A stretch of DNA of 64,000 nt from Nitrospirillum pindoramense (GTDB taxonomy: Bacteria > Pseudomonadota > Alphaproteobacteria > Azospirillales > Azospirillaceae), in NCBI RefSeq assembly GCF_007827955.1, contig NZ_VITR01000014.1:62001-126000 (forward strand), given 5' to 3'. Shown here in pieces: positions 44,101 through 51,892 of the stretch. A model generated the notes under the pieces. The model was not told the DNA's origin. It made no database searches and worked only from the letters and a program-made list of their open reading frames with translations. Made by a program: the position numbers and the translations under genes. The number at the start of each line of letters is the position of its first letter. Within the stretch, counting starts at the first letter, position 1.

Positions 44101-44317
44101 TGCCGGTCAGCTGCTGTTCCAGGACCTGCACCACGCTGCTCTCCACCGCCTCGGCCGAGGCGCCGGGGTAGGAGGCGCTGATCGAGACGGAGGGTGGGGC
44201 GATGTCCGGGTATTGCGAGATCGGCAGGGTGAAGATGGCCAGCACGCCGAACAGCATGATGACGATGGCGATGACCCAGGCGAAGATGGGCCGGTCGATG
44301 AAATAGCGTGCGAACAT
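41168..44317 (-). CDS. RND multidrug efflux pump inner-membrane transporter (AcrB/MexB/AdeB-like)
   Basis: 1049 residues, full length for the hydrophobic-amphiphilic efflux (HAE1) family. The N-terminus MFARYFIDRPIFAWVIAI is typical. The proton relay pair lies in LLVDDAIVVVENVERIM, and the lysine partner in GLSAKNAILIVEFAEAA. The porter domain includes YPGASAEAVESSVVQVLEQQ and the family segment SSSSSDGDASISVTFEQG. A trimer pumps drugs and other amphiphiles from the periplasm and inner-membrane leaflet into the outer-membrane factor. It is co-transcribed with adaptor (6 bases upstream) and outer-membrane factor. Confidence 0.97.
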   Translation of the reverse strand: MFARYFIDRPIFAWVIAIVIMLFGVLAIFTLPISQYPDIAPPSVSISASYPGASAEAVESSVVQVLEQQLTGIDHLLYFSSSSSSDGDASISVTFEQGTNPDVAQVQVQNKVSQATSRLPTQVQQQGITVAKAQTDFLMVVAVYDETDKATSADVADFLVSNLQDPLSRVSGVGATRVFGSQYAMRIWLDPHKLHSYGLMPSDIESAIEAQNTQVTAGEIGARPSAATQQLNATVTAMSRLQTPDQFRNIIVKTLTDGATVHLSDVARVELGNEDYSVSTRLNGHPASGMALQLASGANAMKTAAAVKAKVEAMAHNFPAGYKIAYPRDSTAFVKLSIHEVIKTLIEAIILVVIVMFVFLQSWRAVLVPAIAVPVVLLGTFGVLSAAGYSINTLTLFAMVLAIGLLVDDAIVVVENVERIMREEKLSPYEATAKSMDEITGALVGIAMVLSAVFLPMAFFGGSVGVIYRQFSVTIVSAMALSVVVALVLSPALCATLLKPNGHGHTKGLAGWFNRNFDRGQDGYARRLGGIIGRPALFMLTYGVIVGAMALLFVRLPTSFLPDEDQGSIMVQYTLPVGATYARTDQVSRAIEKYFLENEKDTVRTLFTVAGFSFAGSGQNAGMAFLALKDWSLRPGAENKAQAIAARATKSLSSVRDAQIFSLIPPSIQGLGQSNGFDMWLQDNGTLGHAGLMAARNQLLGLAAQDKTLQAVRPNGLDDTPQLKIDIDQAKATALGLSISDVTSTLSGAWGSNYVNDFIDRGRVKRVYVQADAPYRSSPEDLAAWYVKGSSGTMAPFTAFAKARWEMGPPQLQRFNGLAALEIQGAAAGDTSSGDAMNTMERLVGQLPPGTSLSWSGLSYQERLSSGQAPMLYALSILVVFLCLAALYESWSIPVSVLLVIPLGVLGAVTAATLRGLSNDIYFQVGLLTTIGLSAKNAILIVEFAEAAEKRGVPTVRAAIEGARLRLRPILMTSLAFVAGVLPLALATGAGAGSQNDIGTGVVGGVVSATVLAIFFVPLFYVLVRKLFGGDLAGKHGGGPKEDTQSEGV

Positions 44318-44323
44318 GGCGCC

Positions 44324-45500
44324 TTACTTCCCGCTGCCCGATGTGGGCGCCTTGGCGGACAGGTCGACCTCCACCGGCGTCACCGCCTGGCCGACCCTGG
44401 CCTTCATCGACCCCTCGACGATCAGGCGGTCACCCTCCTTCAGGCCATCGGTTACCAGCCACTTGTCACCCACCGTGCGGTCCACGGTCAGCACGCGTTG
44501 CTCCACCTTGTTGTCGGCGGTCACCACCAGGGCGATGGGGTCGCTTTTGGGATTGCGCGACACGCCCTGCTGCGGCGCTAGGATGGCGTTGGGCATCATG
44601 CCCTGTTCCACCGTCGCGCGCACATACATGCCGGGCAGCAGCATTTCCTCCGGGTTGGGGAACAGGGCCCGCAGGGTCACGGCGCCGGAGTCCTGATCCA
44701 CCGACACCTCGGCGAACTTGAGCGTGCCGGGCGTGGGATAGGCCGTCCCGTCCTCCAGCTTCAGGGTCACCTGCGCGTCCCCCTTGCCCAGGCCGCCGGA
44801 AATCAGGCGCCGCTTCAGCGCCGTCATCTCCATGCTGGATTGGGTGATGTCGACGTAGATGGGGTCCAACTGGGTGATGGTGGCCAGCGCCGTCGTCTGG
44901 TCCGCCGTCACCAGCGCGCCCTCCGTGATGCTGGACCGGCCGATGCGGCCACTGATGGGGGCGGTGATGCGGGTATAGTCCAGGTTCACCTTGGCGGCCT
45001 TTACCGCCGCCCGGTCGGCGACGATGGTGGCCTGCCCCTGCTGATAAGCGGCGCGGGCGTCGTCGTAATCCTGGCGGCTGACGCCCTCGACCTTCACCAG
45101 TTCGGCATAGCGCTCGGCCTTGGATTTCAGGCTGATCAGGTTGGCCTCGGCGTTAGCCAGGTTCCCCTGGGCCTGCTCATAGGCCGCCTCATAGGGTGCC
45201 GGGTCGATCTGGTAGAGCAACTGGCCGGCCTGGACCAGGGCGCCCTCCTCGAACAGGCGCTTCTGGATGATGCCGGCCACCTGCGGCCGGACGTCGGAGA
45301 CGCGATGGGCGCTGGTGCGGCCCGCCAGTTCGGCCTTCAGCGGCACCGTCTGGGTGTGCAGGACGACGTAACCCACCTGCGGCGGCGGTGGGGCCGCCGC
45401 CTCCTGTTTCTTGTCGCACGCCGTCAGGACCAGCAGGCTCAGCAGGGGGGCGACCACAGGGGCCGAAAAACTCAGTCGCTTCAACATCTCGGTCGTCATC
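44324..45500 (-). CDS. RND periplasmic adaptor (AcrA/MexA-like lipoprotein)
   Basis: About 392 residues from the ATG at 45500. Lipoprotein signal PLLSLLVLTAC followed by DKKQEAAAPPPPQVGYVVL. Biotinyl-lipoyl-like and alpha-hairpin segments (YQIDPAPYEAAYEQAQGNLA, YDDARAAYQQGQATI) and the beta-barrel region RITAPISGRIGRSSITEGALV are standard. Other starts are possible at 45521 and 45488; none has a good ribosome-binding site, and 45500 gives a normal signal length. First gene of the efflux operon; its promoter must lie in 45501-45694. Confidence 0.94.
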
Positions 45501-45627
45501 CTGACGGTTACGGCGGCCATGGAATGATGGGCAGCCCGGCGCCCACGCCACCGGGTGGCGGGGCCAGGATAGCAAAATGGCCAGTAATCCGAGATGGGGT
45601 ACGCGAGCTTCGTGGAGATTATGTGGA

Positions 45628-45656
45628 GGGCCGGTCCACACGGCGTGGGCCGGCCC
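45628..45656 (-). terminator. Terminator hairpin between MFS gene and efflux operon
   Basis: GGGCCGGTCCAC (45628-45639) pairs with GTGGGCCGGCCC (45645-45656), a 12-base stem with one G-T pair and a 5-base loop. It lies downstream of the MFS stop (45695) and upstream of the efflux operon on the same strand. The 194-base gap contains no gene. Confidence 0.55.
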
Positions 45657-45694
45657 CTTCCGATCTCATTTTCCAAATCACCCTAAGGCATTGG

Positions 45695-46873
45695 TCAGCA
45701 CGATGCCGCCGCCACCTTCAGGCTGGCCGCCGCGCGCCGGTCCTGGGCCCAGCCCAGCAGGGCCAACAGCAGGCCGCCGCCGGCCACGGCCGCGCCGGCG
45801 AACGCCACCGCCTCATAGCCATAGCCGCCGTCGATCACCAGGCCACCCAGGAAGGCGCCGCCAGCGTTGCCCAGGTTGAAGGCGCCGATGTTGAGCGAGG
45901 CCGCCAGGTTGGGGGCATCACCCGCCTTTTCCAGCACCCGCATCTGCAGGGGCGGCACGGTGGCGAAGGCGGCCACGCCCCAGACGAACAAGGTGGCGAT
46001 GGACGTCACCGCGTTGTGCATGGTGACGGAAAACACGGCCAGCACCAGGCCCAGCGACGCCAGCACGCCGACCAGGGTGGGCATCAGGGCCCGGTCCGCC
46101 AGCTTGCCGCCCAGCACATTGCCCAGGGTCAGGCCCAGGCCGAAGACCAGCAGGGCGCTGGTGACGGCGGTGGGCGACAATCCCGCCGCATGTTCCAGGA
46201 TGGGGGTGATATAGGTGAAGACCAGGAACACCCCGCCGAAGCCCAGCACCGTGGTGGCCAGCGCCACCAGCACGGCCGGCCGTTTCAGCACCGCGATCTC
46301 CGCCGCCAGGCTACCCTGTTCCGACGCCGCCACCGGTGGCACCAGCGCCGCCACGGCAGCAGCCGCCGCCAGGCCCAGGCCGGCCACGGCCCAGAAGGTG
46401 GCGCGCCAGCCGAAATGCTGGCCGATCAGGGTGCCCAACGGCACGCCCAGGATGTTGGCCAGGGTCAGGCCGGTGAACATCAGGGCGATGGCGCTGGCCC
46501 GCCGCTCCGCCGGCACCAGGCTGGCGGCAACGACGGAGCCGATGCCGAAGAAGGACCCATGGGTGAAACTGGCGACGATGCGCGCCACCATCAGCAGGGT
46601 ATAGCTGGTGGACAGCGCGGCCAGGACGTTGCCAACGATGAACAGGCCCATCAGGCTGATCAGCAGGACTTTTCGCGGCAGCTTGCCCGTGGTCAAGGTC
46701 AGGATGGGGGCGCCGACCACCACGCCCAGGGCGTAGCCGGAAATGAGCAGGCCGGCCATGGGGATGGAAACGCCCAGGTCCGTCGCCACATCGGGCAGCA
46801 GGCCCATGATGACGAATTCCGTGGTGCCGATGGCGAACGCCGCGGCCGCCAGGGCGAAAAGGGGAAGGGGCAT
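45695..46873 (-). CDS. MFS exporter (DHA1, AraJ/YdhP-like)
   Basis: 392 residues with 12 membrane helices. N-terminal PLPLFALAAAAFAIGTTEFVIMGLLPDVA contains the TEF(V/I)xxGLLP motif of the AraJ/YdhP sugar- and drug-efflux group; also SFTHGSFFGIGSVVA and GNVLGGKLADRALMP (motif A in the second half). ATG at 46873 is preceded by GGAG at eight bases; the frame also has a GTG at 46882 inside that ribosome-binding site, which I reject. Divergent from the SDR gene. Substrate unknown. Confidence 0.9.
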   Translation of the reverse strand: MPLPLFALAAAAFAIGTTEFVIMGLLPDVATDLGVSIPMAGLLISGYALGVVVGAPILTLTTGKLPRKVLLISLMGLFIVGNVLAALSTSYTLLMVARIVASFTHGSFFGIGSVVAASLVPAERRASAIALMFTGLTLANILGVPLGTLIGQHFGWRATFWAVAGLGLAAAAAVAALVPPVAASEQGSLAAEIAVLKRPAVLVALATTVLGFGGVFLVFTYITPILEHAAGLSPTAVTSALLVFGLGLTLGNVLGGKLADRALMPTLVGVLASLGLVLAVFSVTMHNAVTSIATLFVWGVAAFATVPPLQMRVLEKAGDAPNLAASLNIGAFNLGNAGGAFLGGLVIDGGYGYEAVAFAGAAVAGGGLLLALLGWAQDRRAAASLKVAAASC

Positions 46874-46995
46874 GGCTATCACTCCGCCTCGTGCGCTCGG
46901 CCGCAGGGGAAAAATCGCGTCGGCGGCCTATCTGTTTGGTGTCGTCCACACCCTCGCCCCTTTCGCGTCTGCGAAAAACGGGATGGTTATGGAAG

Positions 46996-47020
46996 CACTC
47001 TTCACGTTTTGGAAAGAGTG
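46996..47020. promoter_or_regulatory. Inverted repeat between the MFS and SDR genes
   Basis: CACTCTT (46996-47002) and AAGAGTG (47014-47020) separated by 11 bases, in the 246-base divergent region (46874-47119), 100 bases upstream of the SDR start and 123 from the MFS start. Spacing places both half-sites on one face of the helix, as expected for a dimeric regulator, but no regulator gene lies adjacent. Confidence 0.4.
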
Positions 47021-47119
47021 ACTTGGCAACGGCGCCCATTCTTGCACCTCGCCGCCGGTGCTACATCAAGGGCCATGCACGGCGCCGCATCCGACGCCCT
47101 TCCTGATGGAGAAAAGATT

Positions 47120-47914
47120 ATGCAGATCGACTTGAAGGGCCAGACGGCCATCGTCACCGGTTCCACCGCCGGCATCGGCTTCGCCATCGCCCTGGGGCTG
47201 GCCAAGGCCGGCGCGTCCCTGATCCTGAACGGCCGCAGCCAGGCCACCGTCACCGCCGCCGTGGCCAAGCTGAATGAGCTGGTGCCCGGCGCAGACGCGC
47301 GTGGCGTGGCCGCCGACGTCAGCACGGCGGAGGGGGCCGCCGCCCTGCTGGAGGCGATGCCCCAGGCCGACATCCTGGTCAACAACGCCGGCATCTTCGA
47401 GCCCAAGGACTTCTTCGAGACGCCGGATGAGGACTGGACCCGCATGTTCGAGGTCAACGTCCTGTCGGGCGTGCGCCTGTCCCGCGCCTATCTCAAGGGC
47501 ATGCTGGAACGCAACCAGGGCCGTGTCATCTTCATCTCTTCCGAATCCGGCCTGAACATTCCGGTGGAGATGATCCACTACGGCTTCAGCAAGACGGCCC
47601 AACTTGCGGTGTCGCGTGGCCTGGCCAAGCTGACGCGCGGCAGCAAGGTCACCGTCAACGCCGTCCTGCCCGGCCCCACCCTGTCGGAAGGGGTGGAGGC
47701 CATGCTGAAGGAGCAGGTGGCCAAAACCGGCAAGCCGATCGAGGAGGTCGGGGCCGACTTCGTGCGCGCCTTCCGCCCCACCTCGCTGATCCAACGGACC
47801 GCGACGGTGGAGGAGGTGGCGAACATGGTGGTCTACACCTGCTCCCCCTTCGCCTCCGCCACCAACGGCGCCGCCTTGCGCGTCGATGGCGGCGTGGTCG
47901 ACTTCATCGCCTGA
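47120..47914 (+). CDS. Short-chain dehydrogenase/reductase (SDR)
   Basis: 264 residues, classical SDR. MQIDLKGQTAIVTGSTAGIG contains the TGxxxGIG cofactor motif; ADILVNNAGIFEPKDF gives NNAG; catalytic triad Ser in VIFISSESG and Tyr/Lys in HYGFSKTAQLAVSR; C-terminal NGAALRVDGGVVDFIA. GGAG lies eight bases before the ATG. The frame stays open over 2 kb upstream, antisense to the efflux adaptor and MFS genes, which has no coding support. Substrate unknown; followed after 20 bases by the secreted hydrolase gene, so the two may be an operon. Confidence 0.92.
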   Translation: MQIDLKGQTAIVTGSTAGIGFAIALGLAKAGASLILNGRSQATVTAAVAKLNELVPGADARGVAADVSTAEGAAALLEAMPQADILVNNAGIFEPKDFFETPDEDWTRMFEVNVLSGVRLSRAYLKGMLERNQGRVIFISSESGLNIPVEMIHYGFSKTAQLAVSRGLAKLTRGSKVTVNAVLPGPTLSEGVEAMLKEQVAKTGKPIEEVGADFVRAFRPTSLIQRTATVEEVANMVVYTCSPFASATNGAALRVDGGVVDFIA

Positions 47915-47934
47915 TCCGGAAAGGGCCATCCTTC

Positions 47935-48960
47935 ATGCGGCGTCTTGCTTGCCTCGCCCTGGCGGCCGTCCTGGCCGCCAGCCCCGCCGCCGTCACCACG
48001 GCGGGGGCGTCCACCATCGCCCCAGCGACAACGGAGCCCATCGGCATCGCGCTGGAAGGATGGCCCTATCCCTTCCCCGTCAGTTATTTCGAGTTCGTGG
48101 CGGAGGGGCAGACCCTGCGTCAGGCCTATATGGACGTGGCGCCCACCGGCAAAGCGAACGGCCGCGTGGCCCTGCTGTTCCATGGCCGCAATTTCCCCGC
48201 CAGCTATTGGGACACGGTCATCCGCGCCTTCGCCGCGGATGGCTACCGCGTCATCGCCACCGACCAGATCGGCTTCGGCAAATCCTCCAAGCCCGACCTC
48301 CCCTACAGCTTCGACTTTTTCGCCGCCAACACGGCGGCGCTGTTGGACAGCCTAGGGATCAGCCAAGTCGATCTGGTGGGCCATTCCATCGGCGGCATGC
48401 TGGCCGCCCGTTTCACCCGCACCTATCCGGAGCGGGTGCGCCGGCTGGTGCTGGAGGCGCCGGTGGGGTTGGAGGACTACCGCATGACCGTGCCGCCGGT
48501 CAGCGACACCTTCCTCTATGACCGTGAATACGCCCTGTCTGCCGACGCCTACCGCGACTTCCTGAAGAACAGCTATTCCCTATCCGTGCCGGTGGCGGAG
48601 ATCGAGCCCTTCGTCAGCTTACGCGAACGGCTGAAGGCCAGCGGCGAGTATCCGCGCTGGGTTAAGTCCTTCATCAAGTCCTATCAGATGATCCACGACC
48701 AGCCGGTGGTGCATGAATACCCGCTGATCGCCACCCCCACCCTGTTCATCATGGGCTCCGCCGACCACAACGCGCCGGGCAAGCCCTACACCACCAAGGA
48801 ATTGGGCGCCGGCATGGGTCACAACGCCGACAACGCCAAGGCCATCGCCGCGACCATGCCCAGCGCCCGGGTGGTGGTGTTCAACGGCGTGGGCCATCTG
48901 GTCCACCTGGAACGGCCGGACGCGTTCAACAGGACGGCGCTGGAGTTTCTGGACCAATAG
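47935..48960 (+). CDS. Exported alpha/beta hydrolase
   Basis: 341 residues. Signal peptide RRLACLALAAVLAASPAAVTTAGA, then an alpha/beta-hydrolase core: LLFHGRNFPASYWDTVI (oxyanion HG), catalytic serine in VGHSIGGMLAARF, aspartate in IMGSADHNAPG and histidine in GVGHLVHLERPDAF. Resembles periplasmic esterase/lactonase-like or haloalkane-dehalogenase-like hydrolases, but the natural substrate cannot be told. Lies 20 bases downstream of the SDR gene on the same strand. Confidence 0.88.
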   Translation: MRRLACLALAAVLAASPAAVTTAGASTIAPATTEPIGIALEGWPYPFPVSYFEFVAEGQTLRQAYMDVAPTGKANGRVALLFHGRNFPASYWDTVIRAFAADGYRVIATDQIGFGKSSKPDLPYSFDFFAANTAALLDSLGISQVDLVGHSIGGMLAARFTRTYPERVRRLVLEAPVGLEDYRMTVPPVSDTFLYDREYALSADAYRDFLKNSYSLSVPVAEIEPFVSLRERLKASGEYPRWVKSFIKSYQMIHDQPVVHEYPLIATPTLFIMGSADHNAPGKPYTTKELGAGMGHNADNAKAIAATMPSARVVVFNGVGHLVHLERPDAFNRTALEFLDQ

Positions 48961-48992
48961 CTCCTGGACCGGCAATTCCCGGCCGACCGGAA

Positions 48993-49358
48993 TCACAGGT
49001 CGTCGTAGAGTGTGCCCTCTTCCTGGGATCGCGGCGCCGGACGGGCCGGCGCCTCCTGCCGCGCGCCGCCAGCCCGTGCCGCCGCCGCATCGGCGCGCAC
49101 GGCGGCCAGGGGCCGGTCATCCACCATCACGTCCTCATCGGTGTCCGGGCCGGGATCGCTCTCCGGCTTCAAGCCGGCGTTGCGCAGCCATTCCCCGCAC
49201 CAGTCGGTGGACAGGGTGGTGGGGAAGACGCCGGCCGGCGCCCGGTCCGTCACCACCGGCGGATAGCGCCGGCACTGCCCCTTGGGCCCCCGCTCCCTCA
49301 CGCCGCCGCCCAACCAATGGCGGCAGGTATAGCAAATCTCGGAACGGCGGACGGCCAT
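48993..49358 (-). CDS. Small cysteine-motif protein, function unknown
   Basis: 121 residues. The N-terminal half carries four spaced cysteines, CYTCRHWLGG, GQCRRYPP and DWCGEWLRN, with conserved aromatic and Pro residues. The C-x-x-C...C...W-C-G-E-W pattern suggests binding of zinc or an iron-sulfur cluster. The second half is acidic and alanine/proline-rich, probably unstructured, ending EEGTLYDDL. Small proteins with this CxxCRxW...DWCGEW pattern are scattered in proteobacteria without assigned function (family memory). ATG at 49358 chosen because conservation begins there; ribosome-binding site is weak. Confidence 0.65.
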   Translation of the reverse strand: MAVRRSEICYTCRHWLGGGVRERGPKGQCRRYPPVVTDRAPAGVFPTTLSTDWCGEWLRNAGLKPESDPGPDTDEDVMVDDRPLAAVRADAAAARAGGARQEAPARPAPRSQEEGTLYDDL

Positions 49359-49420
49359 GGGACGAGGCTTTCGGCTGCGGACCTTGTGCTCACCGTTATA
49401 ACATGGCCCCGGCCGCGAAT

Positions 49421-49449
49421 GGGAAGGGTGGACGGTGCCCGCCCTTCCC
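49421..49449 (-). terminator. Terminator hairpin downstream of the GH43 gene
   Basis: GGGAAGGG (49421-49428) pairs with CCCTTCCC (49442-49449), loop 13 bases. It directly follows the GH43 stop at 49458 on the minus strand. Confidence 0.55.
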
Positions 49450-49457
49450 ACCCCCAA

Positions 49458-50570
49458 TCACGGCACGAAGGGATCGATAGTCTGGATGGTGCCGTCGGCG
49501 TTGAAGTGCATCTCCGTCACCTTGACGTTGCGCAGGTGGTTTTTGCCGCTCAGCTGGTTGTCGGCGTAGAACAGCCAGGTCTTGCCGCCCCAATCGACAA
49601 TGGAATGATGGGTGGTCCAGCCCTGGACCGGCAGCAGGAAATGGCCCCGGTACTTGAACGGGCCATACGGGTTGTCGCCGGTGGCGTAGGCCAGGAAATG
49701 GGTGTCGCCGGTGGAATAGGTGAAGTAATAGGTGCCGCCGCGCTTGTACATCCACGACGCCTCGAAGAAGCGCCGCTCGTGATCGCCGCCCAACAGGGGC
49801 TTGCCGTCCTCGCCCAGGATGACGACGTCGCGCGGCTTTTCCGCGAAGGTCTTCATGTCGGGGGCCAGCTTGGCGACCTTGGCGGTCAGCGCCGGCTTGT
49901 CATCCTGCTTCAGGTCGGTATCGCCGATGCCGGCGTCATAATGGCCCGTGGCCCACTTCTGCAACTGGCCGCCCCAGATGCCGCCGAAATACATATAGCT
50001 GCCGCCGTCGGTGTCGGTGAACACGGCCGGGTCGATGGAAAAGCTGCCGGGGATGGGCTGCGGTTCCGCCTTGAACGGGCCCATGGGCTTGTCGCCGGTG
50101 GCGACGCCGATATGGAACACCCCCTGCTTATCCTTGGCGGGGAAGTAGAGGTAATAGGTGCCGTTCTTGTAGGCCGCGTCAGGCGCCCACATGAACTCCT
50201 TGGCCCAGGGCACCTGCTCCACCGACAGCGCCACGCCGCCGATGGTCACCGGCCCGCCAATCTTGTCCATGGACAGGACGCGGTAATCGCGCATGGCGTA
50301 CTGGCTGCCCAAATCGTCATCGGGGATGCCGGCATCGATGTCGTGGCTGGGGTAGACGTAGATCTTGCCATCGAAGACATGCGCCGAGGGATCGGCCGTG
50401 TAAATCTCCGTCACCAGGGGCTGGGACAGGAAATGCTTGCCGTTCAGGGCCACCGGATTCTGGCCGGCCGGTTGGACAGCAGCATCCGCCGGCTTGTCCT
50501 GGGCCAAAGCGACTGGGGCGGCGCACAGCACGCCAAGGATGGGCAAGGTGAAACCGAGCACGCGACGCAT
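49458..50570 (-). CDS. Secreted glycoside hydrolase family 43 (arabinosidase/xylosidase type)
   Basis: 370 residues. Signal peptide ending GVLCAAPVALAQ. Five-bladed propeller of GH43: catalytic base D60 in EIYTADPSAHVFDGKIYV, pKa-modulating aspartate D180 in GSFSIDPAVFTD, general acid E270 in RRFFEASWMYKRG. Also FMWAPDAAYKNGTYYLYFPA, typical of the family. Likely acts on plant arabinan or xylan side chains. No carbohydrate-uptake genes adjoin it. ATG at 50570 has GGGAGG four bases upstream. Confidence 0.92.
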   Translation of the reverse strand: MRRVLGFTLPILGVLCAAPVALAQDKPADAAVQPAGQNPVALNGKHFLSQPLVTEIYTADPSAHVFDGKIYVYPSHDIDAGIPDDDLGSQYAMRDYRVLSMDKIGGPVTIGGVALSVEQVPWAKEFMWAPDAAYKNGTYYLYFPAKDKQGVFHIGVATGDKPMGPFKAEPQPIPGSFSIDPAVFTDTDGGSYMYFGGIWGGQLQKWATGHYDAGIGDTDLKQDDKPALTAKVAKLAPDMKTFAEKPRDVVILGEDGKPLLGGDHERRFFEASWMYKRGGTYYFTYSTGDTHFLAYATGDNPYGPFKYRGHFLLPVQGWTTHHSIVDWGGKTWLFYADNQLSGKNHLRNVKVTEMHFNADGTIQTIDPFVP

Positions 50571-50789
50571 TGATCCTCCCGATATTCTTATGCTTGGCGT
50601 TATGGCCGCACGTTACCGCTAACATTGGCGGTTTACAAGGACATCCCCCGGTTGATCCGAGGGGTGGCGGGCCTGAAGGGCACGGGCGGTTTACCAGCTC
50701 AGGCTGTGTGATTTCCGTCCCATTCAACGCCAATATGCGGGGGCCGCGCTTGAAGGGTGGGCGCGGGCTCATTAGTCTCTGATCTTTCC

Positions 50790-50845
50790 CTCGCGGGCCA
50801 TCGTGGCCCGCTGGGGCCCTCGCGGGTCTCGCGGCCCGCTGGGGC
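50790..50845 (+). ncRNA. Tandem duplicated hairpin in the cysK leader
   Basis: Two similar units follow each other: 50790-50818 and 50819-50845, each reading CTCGCGGG-x-GCCCGCTGGGGC. Each folds into a hairpin: GCGGGCC-atcgt-GGCCCGC (50793-50811) and GCGGGTC-tcgc-GGCCCGC (50822-50839; one T-G pair). The rest of the 309-base gap 50571-50879 has no gene. The hairpins end about 40 bases before the cysK start, so they could form a leader RNA with regulatory or terminator function. I do not recognise it as a known riboswitch. The call as RNA is inference. Confidence 0.4.
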
Positions 50846-50879
50846 GGCGCCCCGACCCCTGGTGATATGGAAGACAGCC

Positions 50880-51878
50880 TTGGACATACGTGACGGTTTC
50901 ATCGGAACGATCGGCCACACCCCCCTGATCCGGCTGGAAGCGGCCTCCAAGGCGACGGGCTGTGACATCCTGGGCAAGGCGGAGTTCCTGAACCCCGGCG
51001 GCTCGGTCAAGGATCGGGCGGCCCTGGCCATCATCCAGGACGCCATCACGCGCGGCGCGCTGAAGCCGGGCGGCACCATCGTGGAAGGGACGGCCGGCAA
51101 CACCGGCATCGGCCTGGCGCTGGTGGGCAACGCCTGGGGCTTCAAGACCGTCATCGTCATGCCCGAGACGCAGAGCCAGGAAAAGAAGGACATGCTGCGC
51201 CTGATCGGCGCCGACCTGCGCCTGGTGCCGGCCGTGCCGTACAAGGACCCGGGCAACTACGTCCATGTCAGCCGCCGCATCGCGGAAGAACTGGCGGCGA
51301 CGGAACCCAACGGCGCCATCTGGGCCAACCAGTTCGACAACCTGGCCAACCGCGAGGGCCATCGCGCCACCACCGGCGTCGAGATTTGGGAGCAGACGGA
51401 CGGCAAGGTCGACGCCTTCACCTGCGCCGTGGGCACGGGCGGCACCCTGGCCGGCGTGGCACTGGCGCTGAAGGAGCGCAACCCCAACGTCCGCATCGTC
51501 ATGGCCGACCCCATGGGTAGCGCCCTCTATAACTGGAAGAAGACCGGGGAGCTGGTGTCCACCGGCACCTCCATCACCGAGGGCATCGGCCAGGCCCGCG
51601 TCACCGCGAACCTGGCGGACGCGCCCATCGACGATGCGGTGCAGATCCCTGACGAGGAGGCCCTGCCCCTGATCTTCGACCTGGTGAAGACCCAGGGCCT
51701 GGTGCTAGGCGGGTCCAGCGGGATCAACGTCGCCGCCGCCATCCGCGTGGCCCGCGACCTGGGTCCCGGCCATACGGTGGTGACCATCCTGTGCGACTTC
51801 GGCACCCGCTATCAGTCCAAGCTGTTCAACCCCGAATTCCTCAAGGAACGGAACCTGCCCGTTCCCGGTTGGCTGTAA
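50880..51878 (+). CDS. cysK: Cysteine synthase (O-acetylserine sulfhydrylase)
   Basis: PLP enzyme that makes cysteine from O-acetylserine and sulfide. 332 residues if started at TTG 50880, which yields the usual N-terminus MDIRDGFIGTIGHTPLIRL and is preceded by GGAAG at six bases; a GTG at 50862 is an alternative. PLP lysine is K44 in NPGGSVKDRAA; the phosphate/acetylserine loop is EGTAGNTGIGLAL; GTGGTLAGVALAL binds the PLP phosphate. The C-terminal extension beyond typical CysK (SKLFNPEFLKERNLPVPGWL) is seen in alphaproteobacterial homologues. It lies 14 bases upstream of the sulfurtransferase gene, forming a sulfur-metabolism operon. Confidence 0.92.
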   Translation: MDIRDGFIGTIGHTPLIRLEAASKATGCDILGKAEFLNPGGSVKDRAALAIIQDAITRGALKPGGTIVEGTAGNTGIGLALVGNAWGFKTVIVMPETQSQEKKDMLRLIGADLRLVPAVPYKDPGNYVHVSRRIAEELAATEPNGAIWANQFDNLANREGHRATTGVEIWEQTDGKVDAFTCAVGTGGTLAGVALALKERNPNVRIVMADPMGSALYNWKKTGELVSTGTSITEGIGQARVTANLADAPIDDAVQIPDEEALPLIFDLVKTQGLVLGGSSGINVAAAIRVARDLGPGHTVVTILCDFGTRYQSKLFNPEFLKERNLPVPGWL

Positions 51879-51892
51879 GGAGGCCTGACCCC

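Noticed and set aside
44840..47119. Long plus-strand frame in phase with the SDR gene
   Set aside because: It is antisense to the efflux adaptor and MFS exporter and has shadow composition. The SDR gene starts at 47120, where the Rossmann fold and a ribosome-binding site are.
50790..50845. Possible CRISPR-like repeat
   Set aside because: Only two units, adjacent without spacers, each a hairpin; no cas genes. It is a tandem duplication.
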